The position numbers and the translations under genes are program-made. Shown here in pieces: positions 1 through 12,400 of a stretch of 64,000 nt of DNA. This DNA comes from Apteryx mantelli (taxonomy: Eukaryota; Chordata; Aves; Apterygiformes; Apterygidae): NCBI RefSeq assembly GCF_036417845.1, contig NC_089978.1, positions 89,956,007-90,020,006 on the forward strand, given 5' to 3'. Below the pieces are notes generated by a model that was not told the origin of the DNA, did not search any database, and worked only from the letters and a program-made list of their open reading frames with translations. Position 1 is the first letter of the stretch, and the number at the start of each line of letters is the position of its first letter.

Positions 1-1987
1 AAGCCCCCTAAGTACAGCTACCTTTGCAGTCCTACGCAACATTGTATTTTCTAGAATTACACAGCAATGTTTTCTACTAGAGCCATAAATAAAAACTATC
101 ACCTGCAACTAGAAAGTGGTTTTCCCCTAGGTACGAGTTTAATATTAATCCAAAGGTATTTGAAATTGATTCTTGAAAGTTATTTTAAAAGACTATATAA
201 GCACAAATTGAAATTTGGGAAGTGAAAAACTTAGTAAATGGAAATCCAGGAAAGCTGTGCTCAGAAGTCAGTTTTCCTGCCACCTGCTAGCATGACTGTA
301 TTTTTATGAAGATTACCCACAAAAATGGAAATTCTCTAAGTTACTTACCAACTCTCAGAAATAGAATACAGGTGCAAAAATAGTCATTAGTATTTATTTT
401 AAGCACCTTTATATTGTTTTAAAAACATTAAAACCTCAAAATGTTAGCTACAGGACACTGGCAAGCTTTGTTTTAAATGAATTACACTTGCTTTCCAGTT
501 ATGTTCTTTCCCACACTCCTTCAGTGAGCACTGCCACATGCCATGGAACATACTTATCCAAGTAATTTCAATGTTTTGTTAAATGAAGGAGAGCAGCATG
601 GATGTTTTCTTTGATGCCCCAGCCCTGTAAACACTTAAGGACAGGTTTAATAACATTTGTGTTTTTTTGTTCTCTTCTATGTACCTTATAGTTTTCCATT
701 TCCTTTACAGTCCTTTATTGGACTCTTCACATATGTGAAGTACATACTTGAAGTGTTAGGAGAATCAGGGGCCCAGTTCATTACTTTCACTTTGTAAGGA
801 ACACTATTTCTTTAAAAGGCAAAACATCTCCACAAATGTGATTATTTCCACCTGTAAAAAACACTTTGTCATGTATAAAACAGACACCAGTTTAAAGTTT
901 TTTATTTTTAAAAAGAGCCATTAGCATCTCCCTATAATGCTTAGCCACATTTTGCAAAAGAAAGGACATAATGAGTTAAATAATGTGTTTCTTTTTAAAC
1001 CTACTTTAATTTGCACATGCTGAATTTCATCCTTTGCTTCCTGAGTGTCAGGTGAAGCTTCATCCCTGATGCAAATATATACTACAATATCAGCAGGAAA
1101 AAGGCAGCATTTGTATTTTTAAGGCAGGAGGTCCTTAAGAAAAAATAGCTGCAGATCTCAGAGGCTAGAGAAATGCTGAAGTTCCAAAACCTTAGAACCG
1201 GTTAGAACAGGACTGCTATCACACTGCAGAAAGTAGGGCATCCAGATTTTTCAAAAGACGACGGCAGGCTGCCAGCTACCCGATATGCGGCCACTAGCCC
1301 CTCTTGCTAGCAATGCTTTCCGAAATAGCAGATCCTTTGCAAAATTAAGTACCACCTTCCTTCAGCTAAATCAATGGGGATCAGATTTTCAAAAGTTTTT
1401 TTTGCCACCTAATACCTCCCACTATGAAACTACTGCCAAGACTGTAGGGGAAAAAAAGGGATATTTTTCTTTATGTAGCACTTAAAAAAAAAATCTGGCC
1501 CATGAAAACAGATACAGCAGCATGCTGAATGGGAACTGGCAGTGTTCAAGCTCCTTACAGAAGCACTATACTTTTTGTCCATTCTGATTCATATGAAAAT
1601 AGATTTCCCTCCTGGAATTAGTTGCAAGAATTAGACATGAACCTGATAAATTTTACTATAAATGTGAAAAAAATACAGCTCAAGCTGTAACTCAATATGT
1701 CCATCCTTTTAAGGAAAGGCAAGTACACTTACTGTTTAAAAGCAGCTCACATGTTAAGTTTTAAATAAGTATGTGAGATTAGACTTTCTGATACTACATA
1801 AAGGGTGGGTGGGAACAGAAGAAGAAAAAAATCCCCTCAAATTTATTAATCACAGATTATGACTTACCTATTCCCTGATGAATGAGACACATTTGGATGT
1901 TTTTAAAACTCATCCTATTTTAATCTAATCACCGTGTTTAAAATTTGATAGCAATAGGGAGTTCTTATTCGCCAACCTTGTTTTGTT

Positions 1988-1993
1988 TTTATT
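1988..1993 (-). promoter_or_regulatory. candidate polyadenylation signal for KLHL15
   Basis: This is a canonical AATAAA hexamer on the minus strand, the first I find downstream of the KLHL15 stop codon, about 3.3 kb away. It is a candidate only; a variant signal closer to the stop could be used instead. Confidence 0.3.
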
Positions 1994-4838
1994 TAAACAC
2001 TAAATTGTTTGGAGCTAGGCACTGAAAGCAAATGCAAACAGAACCTTTCAAGAAAAAGCAAATATCCCTCTTGGATACAATGCAACAAAAATAAGCATCT
2101 CAAAAGTTCCACGGCAATGGAAAAGAGAACGTAAGCTAATTTTGTATTTGACGTTTGAAACAATAAGAGCATGGTAGAAACGTAAATTAACAAAGCACTC
2201 TCATATACCCCCCCACGTTCTAAACCCAAGCAAATTCCAATCATTCCTACTGCTCAGAAGGTTACAGCCAGCTTTTCAGCAGAGATGCAACCTCAGGGAA
2301 GCTGAAACCAACCATTCAAGTTAGAATTTCACAGAAAAATTACTATTACAATCCAGAATAAGATCATACAGAACTGGGTGCCTGAAGTTAAATATGAGCT
2401 TAAAAGCAGAGCACTTAAAAATGACCTGGCTTCTTCATTTTCCAAGCGTCAGTACTCACCAATGACTTAACCGGCAGATGCTTAGCACTCAGAACTGCAG
2501 AAGGTGCTTAAATACAGAGCCAGAAACACAGCTTAGACACCCCCGTCCTTAACATTACTTTTAATAAAGTCTTGGTCATCTCTCTTTACACCTGAATCAT
2601 GGAAGACCGTATTTCTAGAATCACATCCTTTGCCCACATTGTCTTTAGATGAAAATGGTGAAGTACTCCCTACTATTCATAACAGACCCATGAAAGCCTA
2701 CTTAGGCAGGATTAGCCTTTGCTGCCCCATAAGCTTATTAAGAAATAGATTAGTCACAAAAGAGATAACAGTAAAAACAGTTTCTTTTTCCCCTTGTGCC
2801 CCAATTTTCCATGAGATACGTACAGTAAGAACCTCTTCATCTGCACATAGCCAGCACCAGCTGAAGCCAGTTAATCTCTGCACCTATGCAGGTTAACATA
2901 TACACAAGCCTCATAGTGAAACTGAGGTCTTAGTGTAAGCCAAGAAGACTGTAGGTTAAGTTATTCAAAATGTAAATTAAATTTCTTATTCAGTAAACTG
3001 AATGTTGCTAAACAAAGACTTAAATTTAACTGCAAGGCTTGGTCTGCATCAGAAGGCTGAATATCAATATTTGGTCCAGTCACTACTGGCATAGATAACT
3101 TACCGCTACAGCTATGCTGGTATATACTCTCTCTTTGTTAAAACTTTCAGAAAGAAAATATCAATCTTTACTAATGAAAAAAGGATTCTGCTAATCTGCC
3201 ATATCCACAGGTCTCAACCTGAAACATAATTACTACAAAGATACCATTAAATACAAGTATAAGGAGTTTAACACATTGTTTTAACTTCTATTGATTATTT
3301 CAAATTTAGTTTAGGCAAGTAGATATTTTTAATATAGCAAATTTGGGATGATTTTGGTCCCTGTATAAGTGCATTCTTTTGAACTCCCTGAGTACTATAC
3401 ATTCCTTTCCTACAGTGACTTCTGACTAGAAGATGCTGAATAAAGTGGATTTGCATTGCTGCATATAAAGTCTATTGATTAAAGTAAAACACAGTAGCAT
3501 AAGATTTTACAAAATACACAGGTGCCTATTTCAGCATTTTGCCCCTACACATCTAAATTAAGTGTGAACCTTCAACTTCCCCGCACCTCTCCTTTAGATT
3601 CTAGAAGTGGCTAATTTCACATCATTAAAGAAAATTAGAATGTGAATCATTACTTTTATCATTATTTGTATCTTGGCAGATATTCTTACTAATCTACTGC
3701 CAAGAAAATCTGCAAGTTAACACAGTGCAGTTATTAAAAGCCCTTTTGGACAACACATCTCAATTCAGGGACTCTGAGAGCAGTAGCTACAGTTGTGTAG
3801 GTTTTTTTGGTAAAAGAAACATAAATGGTACTAACCATCAACCACCTAACCCCACATTTTCAAAACACAGTAGTTCACAACAGTTGGTAATTAAAAAAAA
3901 TAATTATACCACTTCAATACAAGTACAAGCAAAGTCTCTGCTGAGACTAAATTATAGTCTATCCAGTGTTAAAAATAACTGTGGGTCAAAGCAGTGTTCA
4001 GCATTTGCTTATTGACATTTTCAAATTTCATTAAAAAAAATAAAGAAAGGGCAGCACATTCAGAAGTAAAACAAACTCAGGTAAGATGTATTTACTTTTT
4101 AAAAATTATATATAAAATAACAAATTATTAACAGTTCATTATGTAGCATCAATCTAGAGTTCAAAGTTACTGAATCAATCAGTATATGCTAAAGATAAGA
4201 TACTTTAGATACTTTGATACCAAACGAGGCCTCCAGTTACTTAAGAATTTTTTAATTATTTAGCTCATTAAAGGATAATACCATACCTAAAATTCAACAG
4301 ATATGGCTGAATCTGTGCACTAGTTAAAATATAATATCCTAAATGCACATAAAAAGATGCATTTATATATAGATTTTACAGTGTATGCATGTGTGTGCAT
4401 ATATTTTACCACCAACAAACACAATGCAGATAATAGAAGGCAGCATAGAAATAGTGTTTTGAATATAAAAATGTTTCATTTTCCATTTAGTAGAAAACGT
4501 ATAATCTTCATTTTGGCAGACTTACTGGTACTACTATACAAAAACAGGAAAAAAGTCATGCAAAGGGGTTAAGATTATTCTTAAATGTATTTAAGGGAAA
4601 ACAAAAATACCTAGCAGAATTGAGAATACTTAGCAATTAATGAGAAAAGTATCCAAAGACAACATAAAATACAGTTTAGTTTTGTTCTTTTAAGTCTGGT
4701 TGTACCCTAGTACAGCTGATGAGTTCTATTTTCTTTTTTTTCCAATTGAGCATCAAAATAAAGTCCTTCTTCTCTTCCTTCCACAGATATTTTGTTAAAC
4801 TCAATTGATTTCAGAAGCATAGTGGTGTAAAGGCCAGT

Positions 4839-4994
4839 GAAAAGAGAAAAGAGAAAAGAGAAAAGAGAAAAGAGAAAAGAGAAAAGAGAAAAGAGAAAAG
4901 AGAAAAGAGAAAAGAGAAAAGAGAAAAGAGAAAAAAGAGAAAAAAGAGAAAAGAGAAAAAAGAGAAAAGAGAAAAGAGAAAAGAGAGAGAAAAA
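4839..4994. repeat. (GAAAAGA)n heptamer tract, 156 nt purine-only
   Basis: An unbroken run of A and G is built mainly from a 7-bp unit (GAAAAGA). Variants with extra A appear in the 3' half and GAGAGA at the end. On the KLHL15-sense strand it reads as a pure pyrimidine tract of CTCTTTT units. Lys/Glu/Arg-rich and Phe/Leu/Ser-rich open frames across it are artefacts of the repeat. Confidence 0.95.
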
Positions 4995-5302
4995 CTATGG
5001 ACATAAAATGCTACCAAAAAATAAGCACACTAAAAAATATATTTTTCTTTCCCCTACTTACAATTATGTTTGTTAAAAAAACAAACAAACAAAACAAAAA
5101 CCACAAAGCTTTTACAATACCAGACCAGCTACTGGCTTTTCTAATAGACTTGGTAAGTACCTTCCCTGTACATCCTGTTTCTCTAAGCATTTAGCAGTTG
5201 TTCTTATACACAAGTTAATGTCTCTGAAGAAATTCAACTGGTTTGGATTTCCTGACAAATTAGGGATAGCTTTTTACATTTCACTGGGTTGCTCATTCTG
5301 TT

Positions 5303-6412
5303 TTAGCTGCAACGTCTAACATGCTCCAATACGTATTCAGGAAAGTGCAAGCTGCATACTTGTAAGCCATCCAGCTTGCAGGGCATCCTTGGGTATTCAT
5401 CTTCTTTCCATTTGTTTTCCTCTGGATCAAAGGTGAGGATTGAATCACTGTAATGACCATTGTAACAAAGGCCTCCAAGAACCATTATCTGTTTGTCCAG
5501 AACAGCTACACCATGACCACTCCTACCGATTGGCATAGAAGCCAAAATAGTCCACTGATCAGTATCTGGGTCATAAACCTCTGTAGAAGGACATCCTTGA
5601 GACTCAAAGGAGGCCCTCAAGATCACACAGACACCACCAAAGACATAAAGCTTACCATTGTAAGAAATCATTTTGTGAAAGCATCTTGCATAATTCATTT
5701 TGCATTTGTTCTCCCAACAGTTAGTGACCACTTGAGTTCTCCTTGTGCGCTGCTCTACTGTCCCTTCTTTACTGGGGTCAAATACACACACTTGCTTAGA
5801 AGTTGAAGAGGATGTAATTCCACCAGTGATATACAACTTGTTACCAAGCACAGTCCCTTCGTGTCCATATTTATTGACTGGATAAGGATCCACAAATTCC
5901 CATTTATCTTCAGTAATATCATACCGTTCAGTTGAGTAAAATGTTTCATCTCTGGTTCTCCCAGCCACTGCATAAACATACCTCCCAATAACTCCAACAG
6001 CAAACTCAGATCGTGGAACAGACATGTCTGCCATTCGTAACCATGTGTTCTGTCTTGGGTCATATCTGAACACTTTGGAGGAAGCATGAAATTCACCGTC
6101 TGGCCCCAGTTCTTCCCCGCCTAATAGGAATACGAAGTTATTCACAATGGCAAGGCAGTCTGGTCGTAAAGGTACTTGAGGACCCTCTAGTTCCCACCAG
6201 ACCCTTGGTTTGTGCAAGAGAAGAATTTTACTGTTTACCATACTGTGTCCTATCATTCCTCTAAATACTGCAGTCTGGGGTTTGGCAGAGCGAATTTTGT
6301 TCGATTTCATTTCCATCAAAGGCTGTTGGTGAACGCTATGAAAGTAATTCATGGCTTGGTCAACCTCATGTCGCAGCTGCCGGGAGTATCGATAAAACTC
6401 TGATGTTTTTAC
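5303..6412 (-). CDS. KLHL15: KLHL15 last coding exon (residues 236-604 plus stop)
   Basis: The acceptor AG is at 6413-6414 and the exon begins in phase 0 with VKTSEFYRYSRQLRHEVDQAMNYF. It encodes the linker and the whole kelch propeller. The stop TAA is at 5303-5305, after a C-terminus ending VRRCS. The propeller being encoded in one 1.1-kb exon matches the mammalian gene as I know it. Confidence 0.96.
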   Translation of the reverse strand, partial: VKTSEFYRYSRQLRHEVDQAMNYFHSVHQQPLMEMKSNKIRSAKPQTAVFRGMIGHSMVNSKILLLHKPRVWWELEGPQVPLRPDCLAIVNNFVFLLGGEELGPDGEFHASSKVFRYDPRQNTWLRMADMSVPRSEFAVGVIGRYVYAVAGRTRDETFYSTERYDITEDKWEFVDPYPVNKYGHEGTVLGNKLYITGGITSSSTSKQVCVFDPSKEGTVEQRTRRTQVVTNCWENKCKMNYARCFHKMISYNGKLYVFGGVCVILRASFESQGCPSTEVYDPDTDQWTILASMPIGRSGHGVAVLDKQIMVLGGLCYNGHYSDSILTFDPEENKWKEDEYPRMPCKLDGLQVCSLHFPEYVLEHVRRCS

Positions 6413-9400
6413 CTATGAATACATTTAAAAGATATTAAAACGCTGACCAAGAGAAACAATCCAGAACAACCTAAATGAATATGTGTCATTAAAGGATCAT
6501 TATACTTAGTTTCATTCAGGTAAGCTTCGAGAACAATTGCATTTGTGCATGGATGGTCAAGCTAATATACAATTATCCAAAATCCAGAAGGCAATCCCAT
6601 GACTGACAGCAGTGGCTAACATTTTCAGCTGAATACTCACATGCAGAATTTAAGCAGGAGTTAGGCACAACTGAAATTCCCAAGAGTAAAAATCATTATT
6701 CCTTCTCCCCCAAAAAGACTCTGCTCATCTTCTGCTTAATCCACAAAGCACTTAATTTAAAAACGCACTATTGTCCAGGTTTTGAAAAACATCTAGATAT
6801 CTACTCTGTGTTTACCAAGGTCTATTCTGGTCTGCTGAATTCTCACAACGGAGACCAAGTAGGAATTCCCAAACTTGAGGCTGTGCTCACAGCAGTTTCA
6901 TCAGGGAGGGGTGGGAAGGGAAGGTGCCCAAGCCCCTTCCTTCAGGACAGGAGATTGCACTAACCGCTAGAGACGATGGTTATCTTATGTCTCCCCTCTG
7001 CGAGCCTCCACTGCTTAAGGCCCATCTTTAACAAAAGAAGAAAACATCTCCACCTCTGCACCCTTGGTTGCACATTTTATTGGTATGTTGCAGAGGTAGG
7101 TCTGAATCCCCACTTTGCAGGCGAGAGTTACAGCCTTCGAACTGCCTTGGAACAGGGGAGCACTCCTTGCTCCCATCTCGCAATTTGAAGAGAGTTATCC
7201 CTGCTTAGTTTTTTAAAAGAATGATTGTAAGAATCTACCTTTCAGGGACCTTTCCTACTATCCAAGCTAATTCAAGTTCCTGAAACCAGATTCCTGTCTT
7301 GAACATTTTCATTTAGCTATCTCCAAGCAGCCCCCAGCTCAGAGGGGGTGACTCACTCTTCCCATATGGAAATGGTAGATGTCTAACACAGCATTCTGAA
7401 TTACACTTCCAAAACAAAAGAACCCCAAACTCTAGCTATTGCAAAACTCCTAAATCCTTTATCAGGTTTGATACTTAGTCTCATCATTTTTCACATAAAA
7501 CTGGATTGCTTTCAAACAGCCCAAACACCTCTAGTTCCCACCAGCTTCAAACAGAGGTGCAATGCTCTGAAAAAGAAATGTCAGGCCACTCCTAAATTTC
7601 AGAGAGACCACTAGACTCTGCGACAACATCAGAAGCTACTATATTTCAATTTCTGTCCCCTCCCCCACCTGCTCCTATGCCCTTTCCCAAAGGATAAAAG
7701 CCTGTATCACTGCTTACGTAAGTGGTGATGGTATAAGTGATGGTTTTCACATACATGAAAAGCAATCTGGAGACAAATGTTCTTTATATTTTGTGAATAA
7801 AGTAGTTGCTTGTTCCATAAACAAAGTAAGTAGTATTCAAGTTCTGCTAGCCTCCTATTAATCATTTCTCTTCCTTGTATAGTAATTAAGCCAGTCTACT
7901 GTCAAACAAGCTTTTTAAAAATCCTTTGGACTTTGTTATTGTTGGACATGACTTGCAAGTAGTCGCACAAATTTCTAGATTGTTTTACACAACAAATTTT
8001 CAGGAAAAAAAAAGAATACTAACCTACATTTGCAAAGCACTTTATCATACAAAAGTTAGAGTGAACCAGTGTTTTTATTAAAAAAAAAAAAAGCACATTT
8101 ATAAATGAAAAAATACCCAAACATTTTACGTAAGGATTAACTTTTGATCTGTGGCTTTTTACAATCCTAAAAAATAAATAAATAAATAAAATCCAGAGAT
8201 AGACTCATACAAGCCATTATATCAAATACATCCTCCATATTATTCATGCATTATGATGCAGTCTTTAATCACTTGTTCTTTTTATTTTCAGAAATTCAAC
8301 TTATCTTTGCTTGGAAAAAGAGGATGGTCACACACAGACTTCATGAATTATTCTCAGGACAATATTCAACTGTTTTATACCCTGTTGAGGAGGGGCAATT
8401 ATGGAGCAAAAAGTTTACTTAGGTATAGTGCTTATAAGACATCTAAACTAAGCCCAACTCTTCCAGAAAATAAAAGATTTATGTTGTCATCACAAATGAG
8501 GAAAAGAGCATAGCAGATCCACTTATATGGCAGGAGAAGAATCACAGCATGTATTTTCTTGTGTTAGAACAAACCATATACCTTGCCTGGCTGAAAAGAC
8601 TGAACACTAATGTCAAAAAATATGGGGGGGGGGGGGGGGGGAAACACTGCTTATAAAAAATGCAAGAAATAGAAAGTTTTAAAGATTACTGTGTAAAATT
8701 TTTTTTTTTTTGGTAAGTTAAAACAACCCGAAGCACCCTGGGTGGGTTACCTTGTTCTCAAAATTAACTTTCAAATTCTACAACAGCACCACTATTTCAT
8801 GCATTTGTACCCAAAGCAGAGCTATCTTTTCTGGAATTAAACAAAAAGCTAAAGGAGCATTGCTCCACATATATACATCTGAAGTTTTCTCGAAAGACTA
8901 GGGATGGCAATAGGATCAACATGCTCTGACAAGAAGCAGCATGCTAGCAAAGCCTGGCTGACATGGGAAGTGCCTCCCGCTGCAACATTTAAAACTCCGT
9001 CTTCAGATCTAGAAATTGAAATGCCAGCCCAGGCCACCTCTCACCACTCTACTCCTTCACTCACGCAACCTAAACCTCACCCGTGAGAGTGTGCAAAAAG
9101 AAATAAGGTATGTTTCTAATTCCACAGGCTAGAGTCTTAAGACCAGGGAGCCAATCTATTAGTAGTTTACTACTATTTATCTCGATGAAGGCAATGACAT
9201 CAAAGTAAAGCCTCAATCTCTTGCCTTAAATCAGAAAGACATCAAGAAACAAATGCAACTGCTAATTATAAACTCACACACACATACAAATATGTGGGGA
9301 AGTCAGATACAAGCACAGTTTTGAAGAGATGAATATAAAAATATATCAGCACAAGAAATTTCTACAATATTCAGAAAAACAGGATGGCACACTGTTTATC

Positions 9401-12400
9401 TATATTCTGATAAAGAAAGGTAGTTGGAGGCTTCCAAGACACCGCTGTTGGGGAAAAATATCAGTGCTTCTGGTCTTCCACCTTCAGCAGCACCATCCCT
9501 GCCATGTAGGCACAGAACCGCTCCTGAGGCTCAACCAGTGCTCTAAGGCGAATGTTAGAGTATGGCTGTATGAAAGAGTAGAGACTGCTCACACGTGCCT
9601 GATCAAGATGAAGCCAAGGCAAACATAGGAGGGTTTGCCCACTTTCACATTCGCATGTTGTCTGTATGTGATCTTCCAGAATTATTTGAAAATCCTATTC
9701 AGTAAGGAAAAGCCTTGCCACACCTACCCTTCTGAATAATTTTACAGTATTTTTAATTACTTGTGTGTATAATCAAAAAGGGAAGGAGGTTTTAAATTTA
9801 GGTATTAAAACACAACCTTAACTAAGTTATACATATACTTCAGTTTTAATAGATTAAAGAACATGGCCCATAGCAAACCTTTTGTGGGAACAGCTGTCTG
9901 TCTGATACCAAAATATGTTGAAGAAAGTCTCTCAGCATCTAAAGGTAGGCTTCTGCCATTACCAATAAGTAGCAACAAGTAGTAGTAGACTAATAAACAT
10001 CTAAGTGCTTACTAACAGACCAAATTTTACTGTTAAAATGAAGGAGTTCTAGAAGGACCATTCTCCTAACCACCAAGACGATAAATTAGTGAGAATGCTC
10101 ACAAGTTTGTGCAAAACACTTCCTAGGGGGAAATGTACAATAACCGTGATGAATCCTAAAGTAAGATAAACATGCACTGTGAAGAGGACACCATCAACTC
10201 TGAACTGACAAAAAATATTAACGCTTCATAATATTTTCAAAGTTTAAACAGATACTTTTCTGTTCTCTTGCTGAAAGGTCTCAGAGAGAAAGTTTAAGTT
10301 GAATTTCCTTACCAACCCCAGCCTTATTCTAAAAAAGGATATTAATCCTAGTGATCAGGCTTCCTTTACCAATATTTGTGCATACTTTCCCATATTACTC
10401 TTTAATTTTCTAGCTAAAACCTTCTTACAGAGGGTCTGCTGGGACAGAGCATTAATGCAAGAACTCCCCAGAGAACCACTAGTGAAATATCACTGTAATA
10501 GAAATTGCACATCTCACTGAATAACCTACCAACTCCAGTGGTTCACAATGAGACTTCTAGTTACACATGCAGGGATCAGCATAAACAAAATGAAGCAGCA
10601 TGTCATTCCATAAAAAAGAAGATAAAGAAAATAATTCAAAACTCTCTATCCATTCCCCAGGTAGTCAATACCAGAAAGACTGGTATTGACTTGGTGATCC
10701 CGCCAAAATCAACATGATCCCTCCAGCCACAGTAAACTGGAGATTGACTGCATTTCCTCTTCTTCATTTTGAATCAGTGAAAAACTCAGTAAAAATCTCT
10801 GCCTTCCCAAATTAAAGTGACTATCACTGCCTATTTTCCTGCTGCATTGCAATGGATGCTTTTCCAGTCACAGCAACTAGACAAGTTTAAGATTTTTTTT
10901 TAATCTATAGTTTAAGAAAAAATAAAGCCAAAAATGCAAGCCTTTACATTTCTAATTTGAAAAAATGATCCCCACATGTACCCCATGTTTTCTTCATGAC
11001 CTCTTTAAAACAGTTAGGCAAATTCAGTAGGAGAAAGAGCATGAAATGCAAGGAAGTTTTCTGTAACAGAAGTTTGTCTTCAGTGTGTAGCTAAGTTTTT
11101 TCCTCTAACCATTTGCAGCTACCGCTTTATCTGTACTTTTGTTTCTTACTCTTTTAGGAAAAAGCTTTCAAAACTGTACAGCAAAGGCTACTTTTGAAGT
11201 GTCTAACTATTATTTGTAAACCTGTAACTAAACCTTAACGTGTTATAATTTAGGGTAGATATCTGAGTCTGGCTCCTACTGTGGAACTGATAAAAACACA
11301 GAAAACTCTGTATGCCCTGAATGTGACTCTACTGTCTCTAGCCACATAAGCAGAAAACTATTTCAAAGGTTACAAAATTGTGCTTAAAGTCTTCTAAAGC
11401 AGCTAATTCTGAATGTATGAGTGATCCAATTTAAATTCAACTAATAGGAATACAGAAGCTATGCCAAGTCTTTTAAATGAATAAAGACAGTTTGTATCAG
11501 AGTTGTAGAGAGCTAATTCTTCCTTTCACTTGAAAAAATTTTTTTAGATTTTACTAGAGATTAATTGCAATCAAAACTCAAGATCCATCAGTCCTGCTAA
11601 CAAGGATCCATATTATTTTCACATTTACTCATCTCTATCCATACTCTAAGCACAGTTATAAGCCTAAGTTTTAAACAAACTTATTCCAAATCAAAATTCA
11701 GTCAAATAACTAAAGTTACATGTATGCCTCTAAAATAACAGCAACCAAAATTATCTTGTAACCAAGCAACAGTATATATGGTACTGGACAAGCTACTGTA
11801 CCTAACTTTCCCTTTTTATAAAATAGATCATTACTCACTTATATCCCATGGCCAGTAAGAAAATTAGTCAGTACCTGTATAGGGCTTTGAATATTTTGCA
11901 AGCCTTACAAATCACTTACTGCTTTTCAGCTTAACTATAAAAAGAGAAGATAAAAGAAGACAGACTCTCTGCAGCAAGGACAATACCCTCAAACTGAGTG
12001 TTTTGACGTAGTTTCTAAAAAGGAATAGCAAGGGAAATTATCACAATCAAGCTGTAGTCTAACTGCAAAGAGCTCTCAAATCGGAGTGGAGCCAACAACC
12101 TGTATGCCAGAATTGAGACATTCAGTACATACAAATACTTCTAGCAAATCTATCCAAGTCAGCAATGACCGTCAGAGACAGAAGGATGTCAAGTGCAGCA
12201 CCTATATTTAAGGAAAGGAAGAACCGACTAACCTCATCCACTAGACACTCCTTAGTCAGAGCTTCAGGACACAAAGTTTTAGAAAAATGTTATATATGTG
12301 TGAATTATTAGACATTGAAGTTAAACAAAAAAATTGAGAGAAGAACACAACACTTAAAGATATAAACATGATGACAAAATTACAATGCCATCTTCTAGAA

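Larger units (their letters stand above)
1..5302 (-). other. KLHL15: KLHL15 3'UTR and downstream flank (boundary unknown)
   Basis: This AT-rich stretch follows the KLHL15 stop codon on the minus strand and shows no convincing coding region on either strand. Scanning down from the stop, the first canonical AATAAA I see on the minus strand is at 1988-1993, with another at 1842-1847, so a 3'UTR of 3 kb or more is possible. ATTAAA-type signals also occur nearer the stop. The only strong landmark is the purine-only tract at 4839-4994. The short open frames in this stretch have random composition. The exact polyadenylation site cannot be fixed from sequence alone. Confidence 0.5.

Noticed and set aside
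4839-4994. CRISPR-like or satellite array
   Set aside because: Regular 7-bp simple repeat with no spacers, in a vertebrate 3'UTR setting.
4801-5076. Lys/Glu/Arg-rich and Phe/Leu/Ser-rich frames
   Set aside because: Direct translations of the GAAAAGA heptamer array in different frames.
5453-6096. Open frames antisense to, or in another frame of, the KLHL15 kelch exon
   Set aside because: Shadows of a strongly supported coding exon.
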